A DNA stretch of 64,000 nt from Phellopilus nigrolimitatus (taxonomy: Eukaryota; Basidiomycota; Agaricomycetes; Hymenochaetales; Hymenochaetaceae). The DNA lies in NCBI GenBank assembly GCA_021029095.1, contig JAJOHG010000021.1:434001-498000 (forward strand). Reading direction: 5' to 3'. Both the position numbers and the translations under genes were made by a program. The notes under the pieces were generated by a model, which ran no database searches, was not told the origin of the DNA, and saw only the letters and a program-made list of their open reading frames with translations. Below are positions 25,930-36,529 of this stretch, in pieces. How positions within the stretch are numbered: position 1 is the stretch's first letter; each line of letters starts with the position of its first letter.

Positions 25930-26978
25930 GCGTCGGTCCGGCCGAATGGCACGTCGCTACAGTGCTGGGTACACAGATCCGTCTGCTGGAAGGGCCAGTA
26001 GCGCACATACCGCGTCATGCCTTTCTGACCCATCTGTACTTGCAGAATAGACAGATACATCGTTCAATGCATTTGGATGATAATCAACCTATATATGTCC
26101 TAATATATACTAAAGCAAATGGCAAAAGAAATCCTATCATGCCATGCGTAGCAATGGCCCACAAGCAAAGTTATGCTCGACGGTTCTTGCATCAGATACC
26201 CACCGGAGCCGGAACTTGGTCATTCTTCCTTGGTTCCATACCTTTCATGGAAGCAATCCAGGTGACCGATCATTGATGTTCCAAGAATCATACAGGCTAC
26301 GCCCTGCTCGGGATTCGAGAACGTCGTGACTAAATTACTAATGTTTGGACCCCGTCAATATTGGACAACAAGTCTGCTTCCCGCATCTCCATATCGTAGG
26401 GTACTCAGATTGTTAGGAATACAGATCGTAAGTTGCAGGGCGTATCTATTGCACAGATGCTCGCCGAATGCTGTATACGACACTTCCTGGACTTCGAGAA
26501 TTAGAACATCTGACAGACCAGCACATGTGGTGAGTTCTCTTGAACACTTTCGCTAAATATCTTGCGGGTTAACATAATTTGTAAACTCATGCGGGTACAC
26601 AGCTGATATTGGAAGTGCGGGCTCGGCAGTCCGTGGTGCCTTCGACAGCGTCAATTCATTGAATCAACACGTCCTCGGGAAAGCTCGGCTCTTTCGCACC
26701 AGTAATAATACTCAAACAGGCTACTTCTCGTCATCTAACGACCCGAGCGGTAGACGCTTGGAGAAAGAAGAGCGGGTCTCGAGGCGCGTGCTCGATGTCC
26801 GTCCTGCTTCCAATCCGGACTTTCTTGAGTGCCTATGCATACTGTGCCAGAAATACTGGTTCAGAGCTATCACGTCTTTCAGCTTGGCTTATTGTTTTCT
26901 GGCTCCACTGTTATATAAGCCGATCGCCGCTTTGTTTCGCTTCAGAGCTCATACTTGCATTTACATTCAGTCACAAAC
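25930..26978 (+). promoter_or_regulatory. Upstream module of copy E, about 1 kb, shared with copy I
   Basis: Nearly the same sequence precedes copy I (47215-48265), from the ccgaatggcacg..gctacagtgctg stretch to the start codon. Much of it also lies upstream of copy J on the other strand (58210-58970). Elements are the agtccgt..ctgctggaagggcc stretch, the atatatactaaagcaaatgg repeat, the gtcacctgg block, an 88-codon open frame on the minus strand in copies I and J (broken here), the gcttccaatccggactttct word near 26806 and the TATA box ttatataagcc near 26911-26921. ATG follows about 60 bases later, suiting a core promoter. Confidence 0.7.
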
Positions 26979-28660
26979 ATGTCCTCCGACGCTCCTCCCT
27001 CGTACGAGTCTGTCGTTGCACGCCTCGAGCAGCGTCTTGGGTCCAACCCAAAGCCTCAGGAGGTCCTCGACGTCGCCAAACAGCTTCCTCAGTACGAAAT
27101 TGACATCCTCGTTGCCAATGCTATCCAATTAGACGATTTGACGCCGGCCCAAGAGGCCGCCCTCCACGCCGGTATGGTAAAGTCAATGTCGTCTCAGGAT
27201 GCAGTGTTTTCCCTTGAAACAGCTTCCGACAATGCTGCTTCCGCATGCAATGCAATCGAGACCATGTTCAGCAACTTGCTGAGAATGCTGGCAAGTATCG
27301 ACGCAAAGTATACGTCACCGAAAGAGGGCGCCTTCGTCCCGAGATTTGAAAGATTGAATCAAGTAGCCTTCTACCTTCACTCTGGGAAATGGGTTCACTA
27401 ATTAGCTCCCTCGTGCAGGCGTTTCGTCAGGTCGTGTACAATAGCACGGATCTTGTTACAGATATTTCCGCTTACGCCAGTCGTTAGTTCAATTCAGCTT
27501 TTCTGTTCATGGCATTGCGTTTGCTGAAGCAGGACATCGTAAGGCTTTGATATGATTATCATCCCTCTAAGCTATGACAATGCTCTCACTGTCGAGCAGA
27601 GGAAGGCTAAAATCGGACAATTTATCAAAGTGCGCAAGTGATCCTACCTTTTTTTACCGAATGTTTCGCTTGACCTTTTCGATATATACAGGACGCCGAA
27701 ACCTTTTCCGAAAAGTCCTATGCCATGCACAATCGTTTAAGCAAGCTCAAGGATGACTTCGCTGTGTTCGTCGGCTCTTTCAGTGGCTGGGCCGTCGACA
27801 AGGAAGGCGCGGACACCGACGCGCTCAAGCAAGCACGTGCGGAGTTGACGGTATTGAAAAACGAGCTATCTAATCTCAAAACTGCGCTCCATGTCTTCGG
27901 TGCAGCCGCGGCTGTCTCTTTGCCGGTGGCCGGCCTTTTAGCCTTGATGCCGACCGCGTATGTGACCCTTATCATTGTAAGTTGACACTCGGGTGACGGC
28001 CTTTACCTGACTGAAGTCGCTGTACCTGACGAGCATTTTAGATAGGTGGCCTGGTAATTGCAGGTCTAAGCACCGCTACCGTCGTCGGTTTGGCCATTGC
28101 CATCACGGGTCAGTCCTCTCTTCTCCGTCGCTCCTTCAGAATCCATCTTACTTTCTGACGCCTTTTTGGCATTGAATGCTTTTAGCCAAAGAAGGAGAAA
28201 TTGAAAGCAAACAAACGAGGATCAATGACTTGGTCGCAGCGATCAATGAAATCAAAACCACACGCGAAAAGCTCCAACGGCTCGGCTCGGATGATCTTAC
28301 CCTCTTCAACAAAAACATCACTATCCTGTCCATGCTCTGGACATCTGCACATGTCGATGCGCAGAGGATCGAGAAGTGGCTTGAAGACGGTGCAAAGGAT
28401 GCTGTGAGTGAACTGAATTTCACCCCGACACTTTCGGAGCTAGTGCTGACAGTTCTGTTGCTCAGGATTTGCCCAGGTACATGAAAATTTCAATCAATGA
28501 TGCTGCCAACGCCTGTGAGTTTCCTTTCCCCCTTACCGCGGCTATGTCGTGCGTGTAAATTGAATGATGAGTACATGTTACAGACAAGACAATGTCGGTC
28601 TACCTTACTGACTACGCGAAAGGCATTACAACAGTCAACATCCCAAAGCCGAGTTCGTAA
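26979..28660 (+). CDS. Copy E: helical hydrophobic-hairpin family protein (type 2)
   Basis: Starts at 26979 (MSSDAPPSYES) and stops at 28658-28660 after VNIPKPSS. Exon 1 has the type 2 block NAIQLDDLTPAQEAALHAGMV followed by CNAIETMFSNLL. Exon 4 (about 27692-27976) has the arm DKEGADTDALKQARAEL and hydrophobic VFGAAAAVSLPVAGLLALM. Exon 5 reads GGLVIAGLSTATVVGLAIAI. Exon 6 (about 28187-28405) has AAINEIKTTREKLQRLG and ends LEDGAKDA. The penultimate exon reads LPRYMKISINDAANA. No lesion is visible. It is divergent from copy D, with about 3.5 kb of fragments between. Sequence is very close to copy G. Confidence 0.82.
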
Positions 28661-29115
28661 GCCAATCTGAGGAGTTTGCGAATGCAGTGAAACGAATGTG
28701 TTGTTTTATGTACAGTAATCAGAATAAATGTTGAGAATGACTAAAGCATGGCATGATTACTTCGATCTTGCAAAAGGAGCATGTCGTTTTTCTATGAGTA
28801 TAGCTGACATTGTGTGCATACCGGAGGATGGAATCCAGGCACTCGGCAGTACAATAATTCTTGAGGAGAACTCGCTTTTTGCTTTGAAGAGGTCGCGATT
28901 TTTTCCACATGCTACATTAGAATACCCTCTTCCATGAAAGGTTCTGATAGGTTTTTTTAATATTGCATTTCCATATATCGACTTTAGGTGTACAGCACGG
29001 CCATTTCTGGGCCCATGGGGAACGGGGAGAATGACTATGGCTTTTCAGATCTTTTTGGACATATAAATTCAGAAACACCAACTTCATCCACCTTCATCCT
29101 GTGTGTTTGGTTCGC
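28661..29115. other. 3' flank of copy E, shared with copy G
   Basis: The stretch from the stop codon through the gcatgg..attacttcgatcttg and cttcatccac..cttcatcct words recurs at 42448-42925 after copy G. There is no gene. AATAAA-like aataaatg near 28724 could serve polyadenylation. Confidence 0.55.
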
Positions 29116-29119
29116 TATT

Positions 29120-30010
29120 CTGCGATACGTATTGCTACCAATTTGTTTCGTTCGTTAGACGGGGAAAGGAGACTATCGAGCCTGTCTGACGCGAGGAGGG
29201 TTATACATTGGCTCAATCGGACTTCTCCATGAGGCGTCAAACCTATTATCGTGAGTGTTACATCTCTCAGGCTGGGCACGAGTAGCGTGAATCTCGAGTC
29301 CAAAGGCCTCATTCTGTAGCTGGTTTCACTAACTCGTGTTCCAAGCGATCCCATTACTAGCTCACTGAGGCAGCCCTTGAACTTCGAAAACTACAGCTCA
29401 AGGGTGAGCCTTTGAGTATCGTGCAAAAATGAGCGTCAGTGCGCCGACGGCTGGTCACCTGACTCGTGTTCTCGAAAGAAAGGGAAATAATGAGTAGACA
29501 TTCGTCAATACTCGATCTAGGCTGTGATTGTTGGTAGCGGAGGGTATCGAGGAGCAACCTGGAGCGACCTGGGGTGAGCAACGTGTTTCTTGAGAAGCTC
29601 GACTTGGTCCGAGTCAGGAACCTCGAGGCAGACTCAAGTGCTCATAATTGATACTGGTGGGTACCCAGATACTTCATTCTAAAGCTCTCGGGGATTTCAG
29701 GCCATGAATCCCGAATTTTTGAGCCTAGATTGAATGGCAAACAGACAGAAAGGAAAAGAAAGCAGGAAAGCTAGGAAACAAATGATGCGTGCAGACATCA
29801 TGCGAGCGAGCATGTAAATCTCTTTCGGCTTGTCTGCCAGTGGATCTTCTTTCTCATCGGTTTTGCTTTGTTCGCTCTGGCTGCCTACACCTGCTGCTGC
29901 ACAAACGGCGTGTTTTCTGATGTTCCTCCCTCGTACGGCTCTGCCATTGCACACACTTCCTCAATATGAAACCGATGTTCTCGCCTTCAACACTCAAATA
30001 CCGGTGTAGC
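29120..30010 (+). repeat. Left arm of an inverted repeat around the ABC fragment and copy F
   Basis: This arm matches, in inverse orientation, about 33690-34680. Landmarks are tttcgttcgttagacgggg (29145) against the mirrored word near 34640-34660, cctcattctgtagctggtttc (29306) against about 34465-34485, and ggcaaacagacagaaaggaaa (29733) against 33935-33960. It ends in a relic of the first exon of a copy F-like gene. The arms are diverged with indels. Confidence 0.75.
29912..30009 (+). pseudogene. Relic of exon 1 of a copy F-like family member
   Basis: Codons read SDVPPSYGSAIAHT, then in another frame LPQYETDVLAFNTQIPV and a stop. This matches the start of copy F (SDIPPSYGSA, LPQYEIDVPVFNAQIP), including F's short N-terminus. 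The rest of the gene is absent. It is the twelfth trace of the family in the window and sits at the inner end of the left inverted arm, so it was left by the inversion or duplication that also placed copy F. Confidence 0.8.
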
Positions 30011-30239
30011 CTTTTAAAGGAAGCGAAACAGAGGACAATACAACTAGGTTGCGCGAAAGACAGCATTTAAAATCCACAAAAGTATAGCGGAAAAGAAAAT
30101 GTCTTCGTAAGCGGGGGACACTCGTTATAATGCAGAAACAAGATAAGGTGATGTAAAGAGGGAAAGGGGGTTAGAATCATCTAAGCAGGGTTCGAAGGAA
30201 AGAGAAGGAGTGGCAAACGCACGACCGCGAGGAAATTGC

Positions 30240-32070
30240 TCGTTTTTTCCCCCAACACGCTCGGAAATCCAACCCCTGCGCGTCTCTTGTTCTCGGCCTG
30301 CCTTGATCGCCTGCAGTTCTCCTGCACTTTTCCCTCAGAAATTAAGCTCTTTCAAAGCTTGAATTCGAAGTATTGGTGTAAGTTACCGAGATTTCTCTGT
30401 CCTCAAAAGAGCGTCCATTCTGTAAACGATGGTGCGGGACTCAGACAAGTCGGCTATTTCCAGATCGCGTGGCATCCCCGTGCACGCGTGCACGCTCGCG
30501 CTCGCCTTCGTCCGATCATTGTCGCATTCAAGTTGGCTCTACGTCGCCGTTAAGCCGCTCGTCAAGCCCAAGTCAACGGCTCCTTACGACGTCTTCGCGC
30601 TTTTCGTCGCCCTCTTCGTCAGCGCGATCCTGCTGGGCGGCATATCCTTTGTCCACCATGTCTATGGCGACGCTCTCCCCTCATGACTCATATTCGCCGC
30701 ATATGCCCTCAACCTTGCTGCCGTGCCCGTCCTCCTTATTATTAGCTTCAGCCAACCTGCGCCGAGCTCGCGCGTAGCCAAAGACGACATCGGCGCTCAT
30801 ATGGCGGCAGAAGACTACACTTTGGACGAGTTTTGATTGGACGCAGGCGCTCATCACGCGCGGCACCCGCACGACGCTCAACGAGGATGATGTGTGGAAT
30901 CTTACCATCACTATGCGAGTGCGCCCCGTCTTCCGCAAGTTCGCCGACCTCAAGCAGTCGTCGCTGATGTGGAAAGTATGGGCGGCCAATTCACTTGATA
31001 TCATGTACGTTTTGGGCCCTAGATTATTTGGATATACGTTTTGAATAAATTTTGATGCAGTCTCGACTTTGTCCTGACCTTCGCCTCCGTTCTCTTAACT
31101 ACTCTGGGCCGTACTTCCTCCTCAAGTGTGTTTTTCCTTCTCTTTCGCCTCTTTCGTCATTTGCCTAGCAACTTAACTCATTTTAGATGCATTATCAACG
31201 CGGTCGACACTGGCTCCCCTGCTGCGCACATGCGGGCGTACCTTTTCGCCGCGCTCATGTTCGGCGCACATGTGCTTAAGGCTGAAGCCAACGTGCAACA
31301 TCTCTGGTTCGGGCGCCGCGCTGCCGTACGAATCCGCTCACAGCTCATGAGTGCGATCTACGATAAGGCGCTCAAGCGCAGAGATTTCTCCGGCATTGTG
31401 AACACGTATGCGAAGGATGTGAAGGTTGATGGAGAGGAAGGGAATAAAATCAAGGGCAGGAATCGCGACAAGAAGGCGGAGAAGAAGGAAAAGGAAAGGA
31501 AGGAGAAGGCGGATGATCCGAAAGCAGGCGCAGACGTGAGCAAGATCGTCAAGTTGATGGTGTTGGTGACGCGAATCGTGTACGGTCATTTCTCATTCTT
31601 TGTCACTGTTCTTGCCCATTTGTGATTGTCTATGAAGATTTCCATGCTCGTCTCCGAGAGATATTCCATCTACGGCGCTCCTTTCGGTAAATTCATTTGT
31701 CTATCCCTTTGGTTTCGTTTCTAAGCTCCTTACAGGAATCGTCATCGCGTGTACATTTCTTTACCCGCTGCTCGGCTGGTCCGCCTTCGCTGGCTTCTTG
31801 GTGCTCTTCGCCGGATGGCCTCTTAACAGCTCCATCGCGAAGCGCACAATTCGCATCCAAAAGGGCGTCCTCGCCGCGCTCGACAAACGCATGGGCGTGC
31901 TCAACGAGCTGATCGGCGCTGTACGTACACTCTTTTCTCTATCTCGCGATCATGTGCTTCTGCTCTCAATGGAACTCACAGATAAATATTTTGTAGGTCA
32001 AATTCACCACGTTCTTCGCGTGGGAGGACCGCTGGATTGCGCGTGCGCTCGATATGAAGTGTGACGTTTG
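30240..32070 (+). pseudogene. MRP-type (ABCC) ABC transporter fragment 1, first membrane domain only
   Basis: Coding-like pieces in order are KPLVKPKSTAPYDVF, a hydrophobic segment ending HHVYGD, TTLNEDDVWNL, KFADLKQSSLMWKVW, NSLDI..LDFVLTF, LWFGRRAAVRIRSQLMSAIYDKALKRRDFSG, a Lys/Glu-rich insert, SIYGAPF, IACTFLYPLLGWSAF, KRTIRIQKGVL, DKRMGVLNELIGA, VKFTTFFAWEDRW and ARALDMK. These are hallmarks of the first transmembrane domain of fungal ABCC exporters. Stops interrupt near 30683 and 30835, and no nucleotide-binding domain follows. The sequence is cut at about 32060 by the 3' flank of copy F. It is a truncated, non-functional copy. Confidence 0.8.
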
Positions 32071-32142
32071 CTCTGACTATTGTACACAAAATATTATGCT
32101 AGTCTCTTTTCCCGTTGCGTCCACGAATTCTTTAAACTTGGT

Positions 32143-33718
32143 TTACGAGAGGCTCGGATTCGGGACGTCGACTGACGCGATGCCGTCTGCGTACTGGCGA
32201 AGGTAGACAGCCATTGTCTTATCTGAAACATGTGTTCGTCGATTAGCTTTATTGCCACAGTCAAAGGCAAGGGAAAATATAACTGACAGATTTTGGTAGC
32301 CTTAATGAGTGACTCCCTCATGTACTCGGGAATATACTGAGCAACACAATTGTCAGCGCCAGTTAAGAAAGAGTCGAGGTAAATTGTGTTCACTCACGAC
32401 GTCCTTCGCGCCGCCCTCAAGCCATGTCTTGATTTCCTTCGCTTCATGGTGCGCAGATGTCCAGAGCAAGGCAATGAGAGAAATGTTTTTGTTGAGGTGC
32501 TCAAGGTTCTCCATGCCGAGCAGTTTGAGCTTCTCGCGTGTCACTTTCATGTCGCGGATCGACTGGACCAAGGTATCAATGCGAGCTTGCTTGGCTTTGA
32601 ATTGATTGATTTTGGCTGACGGGAGTTAAAAAGAGGCGCCAGAGTAAACAGGAACGTACTGACAATCGATTGCAACTTTTATGCCGGTGGTTGAGCCTAA
32701 ACCTGCGATAGTCAGAGCGCCGGTCTATTCTGTTATGAGGTACATGAAGATGAAGAATACAACTCGGGCATTTACTTACAATGACAAACGGCGCGAAAGG
32801 TCCTGACATAACAGCCAAGGTGCCGGCCACAAGCTCTGAGCCAAGAGTGAGGCAACCAGACGTAGTCATGAGGCCATTGAGTTTAGAAATTTCATTTTTC
32901 AGTTCCTTCAAGTCCTCACGCATTCGCTCAAGCTCTTTGGTGTCGCCTTCCTTACCGGGGGCCCAGCCACTGAACGAACCGGTGAACACAGCGAAATCAA
33001 GCCTGAGCTGCTCGAAACTATATTTCATGGAATCAGAGTCTCTACAGAAGGTGTCGGCATCCTGCCGGCATTGAGGGTATCAGATGTAGAAAACAGAACA
33101 TCACATAAAAACATACTTCAATGAACTCCGTGACTTTGGCCAACCTTGCCTTCGTAGGGATTGATTCATCATTGCAATATGGAACAATAATCCTTCCAAA
33201 ACCTTATGACCTTCTGCATCAGCACATTCAACGTGACACGAAATAGAAACCTGAATCAGACTTACGCTGACCGTAGACAGCAATCTTGTCAGCGAGATCT
33301 CTGCTTTCGTGCACGATCGCGTGATACTCCTGTAAGAGGCGGGGAGTAATCAGAAAACACATTTTCCAAGGCCACGACGAAATGAAAGGGAGTGACATAC
33401 TTGACTCAAAAGTTTAAATCTCGGGACGAAGGGATCCTCTTTCGGTGGCATATTCTCCGCGTCTATCTTTGCTAACTTGTTCATAAGATCGATAAGCATG
33501 ATGGTGATGGTATTGCATGCGTTCGATGCGTCGACGGCAGCAGCTTTAAGGTACTCAGCCGCGTCTGGGGACGTCATCGTCTTGGCCACGGCCTTTTTGA
33601 ATGCTACTCTCTGCTCAGCCGTCATAGCCGGGATTTGAGCGTTGAAAACGGGAACATCGATTTCATACTGAGGAAGCTGTTCAGCAGAGCCGTACGAGGG
33701 AGGAATATCAGAAGACAT
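32143..33718 (-). CDS. Copy F: divergent family member with short N-terminus (type 3)
   Basis: Starts at 33718 (MSSDIPPSYGSAEQLPQYE) and stops at 32143-32145. About 20 residues present in all others between the PPSY motif and LPQYEID (the VVARLEQRLGSNPKPQ block) are absent, without breaking the frame. Later parts follow the family. Exon 4 (about 32780-33063) has the arm GDTKELERMREDLKELKNE, but the first hydrophobic stretch is atypical (MTTSGCLTLGSELVAGTLAVM, less Ala-rich). Exon 6 (about 32400-32615) has TLVQSIRDMKVTREKLKLLG. The second hydrophobic stretch reads GALTIAGLGSTTGIKVAI. Exon 7 reads IPEYMRESLIKA. No lesion was found, so it may be expressed but is the most diverged copy. TATA-like cttatatagc is near 33800. 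Confidence 0.75.
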
Positions 33719-34680
33719 GTCGTTGACTGAGTGTGCAGCAGCAATTATGGGTGCTGAGGCGAGAGTGGGACGGAGAAGAGGAAGATAAAGGTGTTATGCT
33801 TATATAGCAGTAGAGCCAGACCAAACAAAGCAAAACCGATGATGGGAAAGAAGGTCCAGACAAGCCGAAAGAGACTTACATGCTCGCTCACAGGATATTT
33901 GCACGCACAATTATTTTCCTAGCTTTCCCGCTTTGTTTTCCTTTCTGTCTGTTGCCCTGCAATCTAGGTACAAATATCCGGGATTCCCGGGCTTGTAAAC
34001 CACAAAAGCTTTAGAATGAAGCATCTGGGCACTTCCGAGTATGAATTATGACTCGGATTAAGTCGAGTATCTCAAGGATCACGTCGCCCACCCCAGGTCG
34101 CTCCTCGATATTCTCCGCCACACCTGATATCCACAGCCTAGCGGCTCATCTATAAGTTGCGACAGCTATTACAGCATAATCCCTGTAGTGTGATATTGAC
34201 ATACCGAAAAGGAGCTTACACCGGCACGAAGTCGACATATTCGTTTTCTGAAAAGCACACCGAGGACGTTTATTAATGCTATCGGGCATTAACGGATGTA
34301 TACTCCTTGATTCCCTATCTCTCAAGAACACAATCCAGGTGACCAGCCGTTGACGTACTGGCGTTCATTTCCGCGATACTCAAAAGTTCACCCTTGAACT
34401 GTAGACTTCAAAGTTCAAGGGCTGCCTCGATGAACTAGCAATGAGGTCGCCTGGAACAAGAATGAGCGAAACCAGCTGGTACAGAATGAGGCCTGTGGAC
34501 TCGAGACTCGCGCTTCTCGCACCGAGAGGTCCAACACACACGATAGTAGGTTTGATGCCTCACGGAGAAGTCTAATTGAATCATCCGGCGGTTCAGAAGG
34601 ACCATCCTCGCGTCAGAGGGGCTCGACCGTCTTCTTTCCCCGCCTAACGAACGAAACAAACTGGTGGCAATAAACATATT
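33690..34680 (-). repeat. Right arm of the inverted repeat, upstream of copy F
   Basis: Counterpart of 29120-30010. It contains the start of copy F, its promoter and about 0.9 kb beyond. Apart from copy F there is no coding sequence. The ORFs at 34146-34331 and 34435-34740 are not conserved in the other arm. Confidence 0.75.
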
Positions 34681-34689
34681 CTGCAATAA

Positions 34690-35037
34690 AATAGCAAGTC
34701 GTGTCAGCACACGTACTACACATGATGGCGCGAACGCCAATTATTTTGGTTCAGCTCTCACAAATAGAAGAGGATGAGTGGAGGAAAGTATCGAATAAAG
34801 TGCGCTATACATGTGAGCGATGGTTGATGCAAGACAAAAAAACATGGTGGTATGACCGGAATGGATATCGTCAACAGAGTAGGCCTCGAAACCCAAGAGA
34901 AGGCGAAATAAAAGAGAAATAAAAGAAGGACGAGAGGGCCCTACGCACCACCGCAAATAAAACAAGCGCCCTTATCAACACGCCTCCAAAGCAAGTCCCA
35001 AGTTCCGTGGCCCAATCCCTTCCCGCTTTTGTGCCTA
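34690..35037. other. Spacer, nothing recognised
   Basis: AT-richer DNA between the inverted arm and the 3' end of the Skt5-like fragment. A 73-codon ORF (34701-34922) has no family resemblance. Confidence 0.4.
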
Positions 35038-35940
35038 TCACATAATCACGCATTCCTTCTCCTCGAGTTTCGACCCCTGGATGCCCATCTCCGCAAACGT
35101 GTTGTACCGCACGCCGCCGCCACCGCGGCCGGCGAGCGGTGGCGGCGTCTGCTCGCGTGTCTGTGCGCCAGAAGGTGGGCTGGGCGAGGCTCCCCGAGGC
35201 GACGCTGCGGGGCCAGCATCCAGCATCCACCAGCGAGTAGCGCGCGCGCTCAGAGAAGCGCGTCCGAGGCGTGCCTGGAGATGACGGTGGCGGAAGTGTT
35301 GCCGCGTGCACCTGTTGCTGCTGCTGCTGATCCGGGTAGGACTGGCGCTTCGCCTGCATGGGTGCGGGAGTCGGCGCGGAAACTGGCGGGGGTGGCCCAT
35401 GCGCCAGCGCTGGTCGGCGCGGAAGCGCGAGTTGCGACGAACTACGTCGACGACACGCGCCGCGTCCGGGCGGGGCGAGCGGGCCCTCTGTTCTCGTTCC
35501 CGTTTCCGGTCCATGTTTGGGACTGGGCTCAGATCCGCAGGCCGGTCTTGCTCGAGGATTGCACGAGGACTGGGGTGGGCGCGGGAGTAGGCGTCTGAGC
35601 GCTGCCGCGCGAGCGTGCGTTTCCGGACGAGCGTACGCTCCGTGAGCGTGTCGTGCTCCCCGCGGGAGAGCGCAGAGCCCGTGGGCTGCGCGAGCACAGA
35701 GAGGCGGTCGCGCGCGTCTGTGTTACCTTGTGCAGCGGCCTGGGAGGAGATAAGTTCAGGTTAGAATACCGAATTTCGTATTTGATAGAGTCAGATGGCG
35801 CGCTTACCTTCTCGTACCACTTGAGCGCGTGCTGCACGTCCTGCGGCGTGCCGACGCCGACATCCCAGTAGTAGCCTACCGCGAACTGCGCGCTCGGGAG
35901 GCTAGCGCGGGCGCCACGTTCCGCAAAGGATCGACATTAT
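35038..35940 (-). pseudogene. Skt5/Chs4-like chitin synthase regulator, 3' end only
   Basis: Reading from about 35927 downwards, AQFAVGYYWDVGVGTPQD and VQHALKWYEK form the end of a Sel1-like repeat. After an intron (about 35742-35807) come AAAQGNTDARDRLSVLAQ and a Pro/Ser/Arg-rich tail. The frame ends GSKLEEKECVIM, stop at 35038. CVIM is a CAAX prenylation motif, typical of Skt5/Chs4, which activates chitin synthase III at the membrane. The remaining Sel1 repeats are missing: upstream of about 35930 the sequence changes to the DNA that precedes ABC fragment 2. The tail frame is open, so this is a clean 3' fragment created by rearrangement rather than an old relic. Confidence 0.7.
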
Positions 35941-35984
35941 ATATGGAATTATCTTCTCACACACACTTTGAATACTGCTGCGGC

Positions 35985-36125
35985 ACTCTCATTGTCAAAA
36001 CTCACAGGATTCTCCTGCATTTTCGCCTCAGAAATTCAGCTCTTTCAAAGCTGGAATCCGAAGTATTATTTTAAACTACCGGGATTTTTTAGTCCTCAAA
36101 AGAGCCTTTACTCTGTAAACGATGG
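35985..36125 (+). repeat. Leader repeat of the ABC fragments
   Basis: The stretch gcctcagaaattcagctctttcaaagct..ctcaaaagagc..tctgtaaacgatgg matches 30325-30432, which precedes ABC fragment 1. It places the left end of the ABC duplication at about 35985 or before. In fragment 1 this leader runs straight into the ABC sequence, whereas here a HIRA-like piece is interposed. Confidence 0.7.
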
Positions 36126-36164
36126 ACACGTCGACTATTTCCCGATGGAATGCTCGGCTCCGAA

Positions 36165-36500
36165 ACTTACGCGCCCGCTCTTTTTTGCCCGAGGACGTCT
36201 TTACGTGGCTCCATCATCTTGTTTGACGGCAACCTCGCCGTCTTCGCATCCTACCCGCCCATGCCCTCTAAATCTGCAGCGCCGCCAAGTCCGGCTTCGT
36301 GCCCTTGACCCTTCCTGCGGGCTTTGCGCTTCACGCAGGCTCCGGCGCTGGTATTCTTCGCTCATGCCGTTTCCGCAGCAGCAGAACGGCTTCGACCGCA
36401 CCCCGCTCGCGGTAGGATGCACAGCCGACCCCCTCGTCGTCGTTGTCCATTCCCCACGCCTTGCGCGTCGCACAGGTGGCAGCATCCACACGCTACTCGC
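36165..36500 (+). pseudogene. HIRA/Hir1-like fragment 3
   Basis: Pieces read KLTRPLFF, then LFDGNLAVFASYPP, then the same AAKSGF..TQAPALV..MPFPQQQNGFDR..RMHS series found at 21140-21345. It is in the same orientation as the other two. Multiple frame changes rule out function. Confidence 0.5.
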
Positions 36501-36529
36501 GCCCGTCACCAAAGGTCTTTGTCCGATCT

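Noticed and set aside
31400..31530. Lys/Glu-rich stretch in ABC fragment 1 considered as an independent coiled-coil gene
   Set aside because: It lies in frame between two ABCC membrane-domain blocks, where fungal ABCC proteins often carry a charged insert.
35029..35697. Plus-strand ORFs of 189, 94 and 95 codons
   Set aside because: They are shadows of the Skt5-like 3' end on the minus strand, which ends in a CAAX motif and has a Sel1 repeat.
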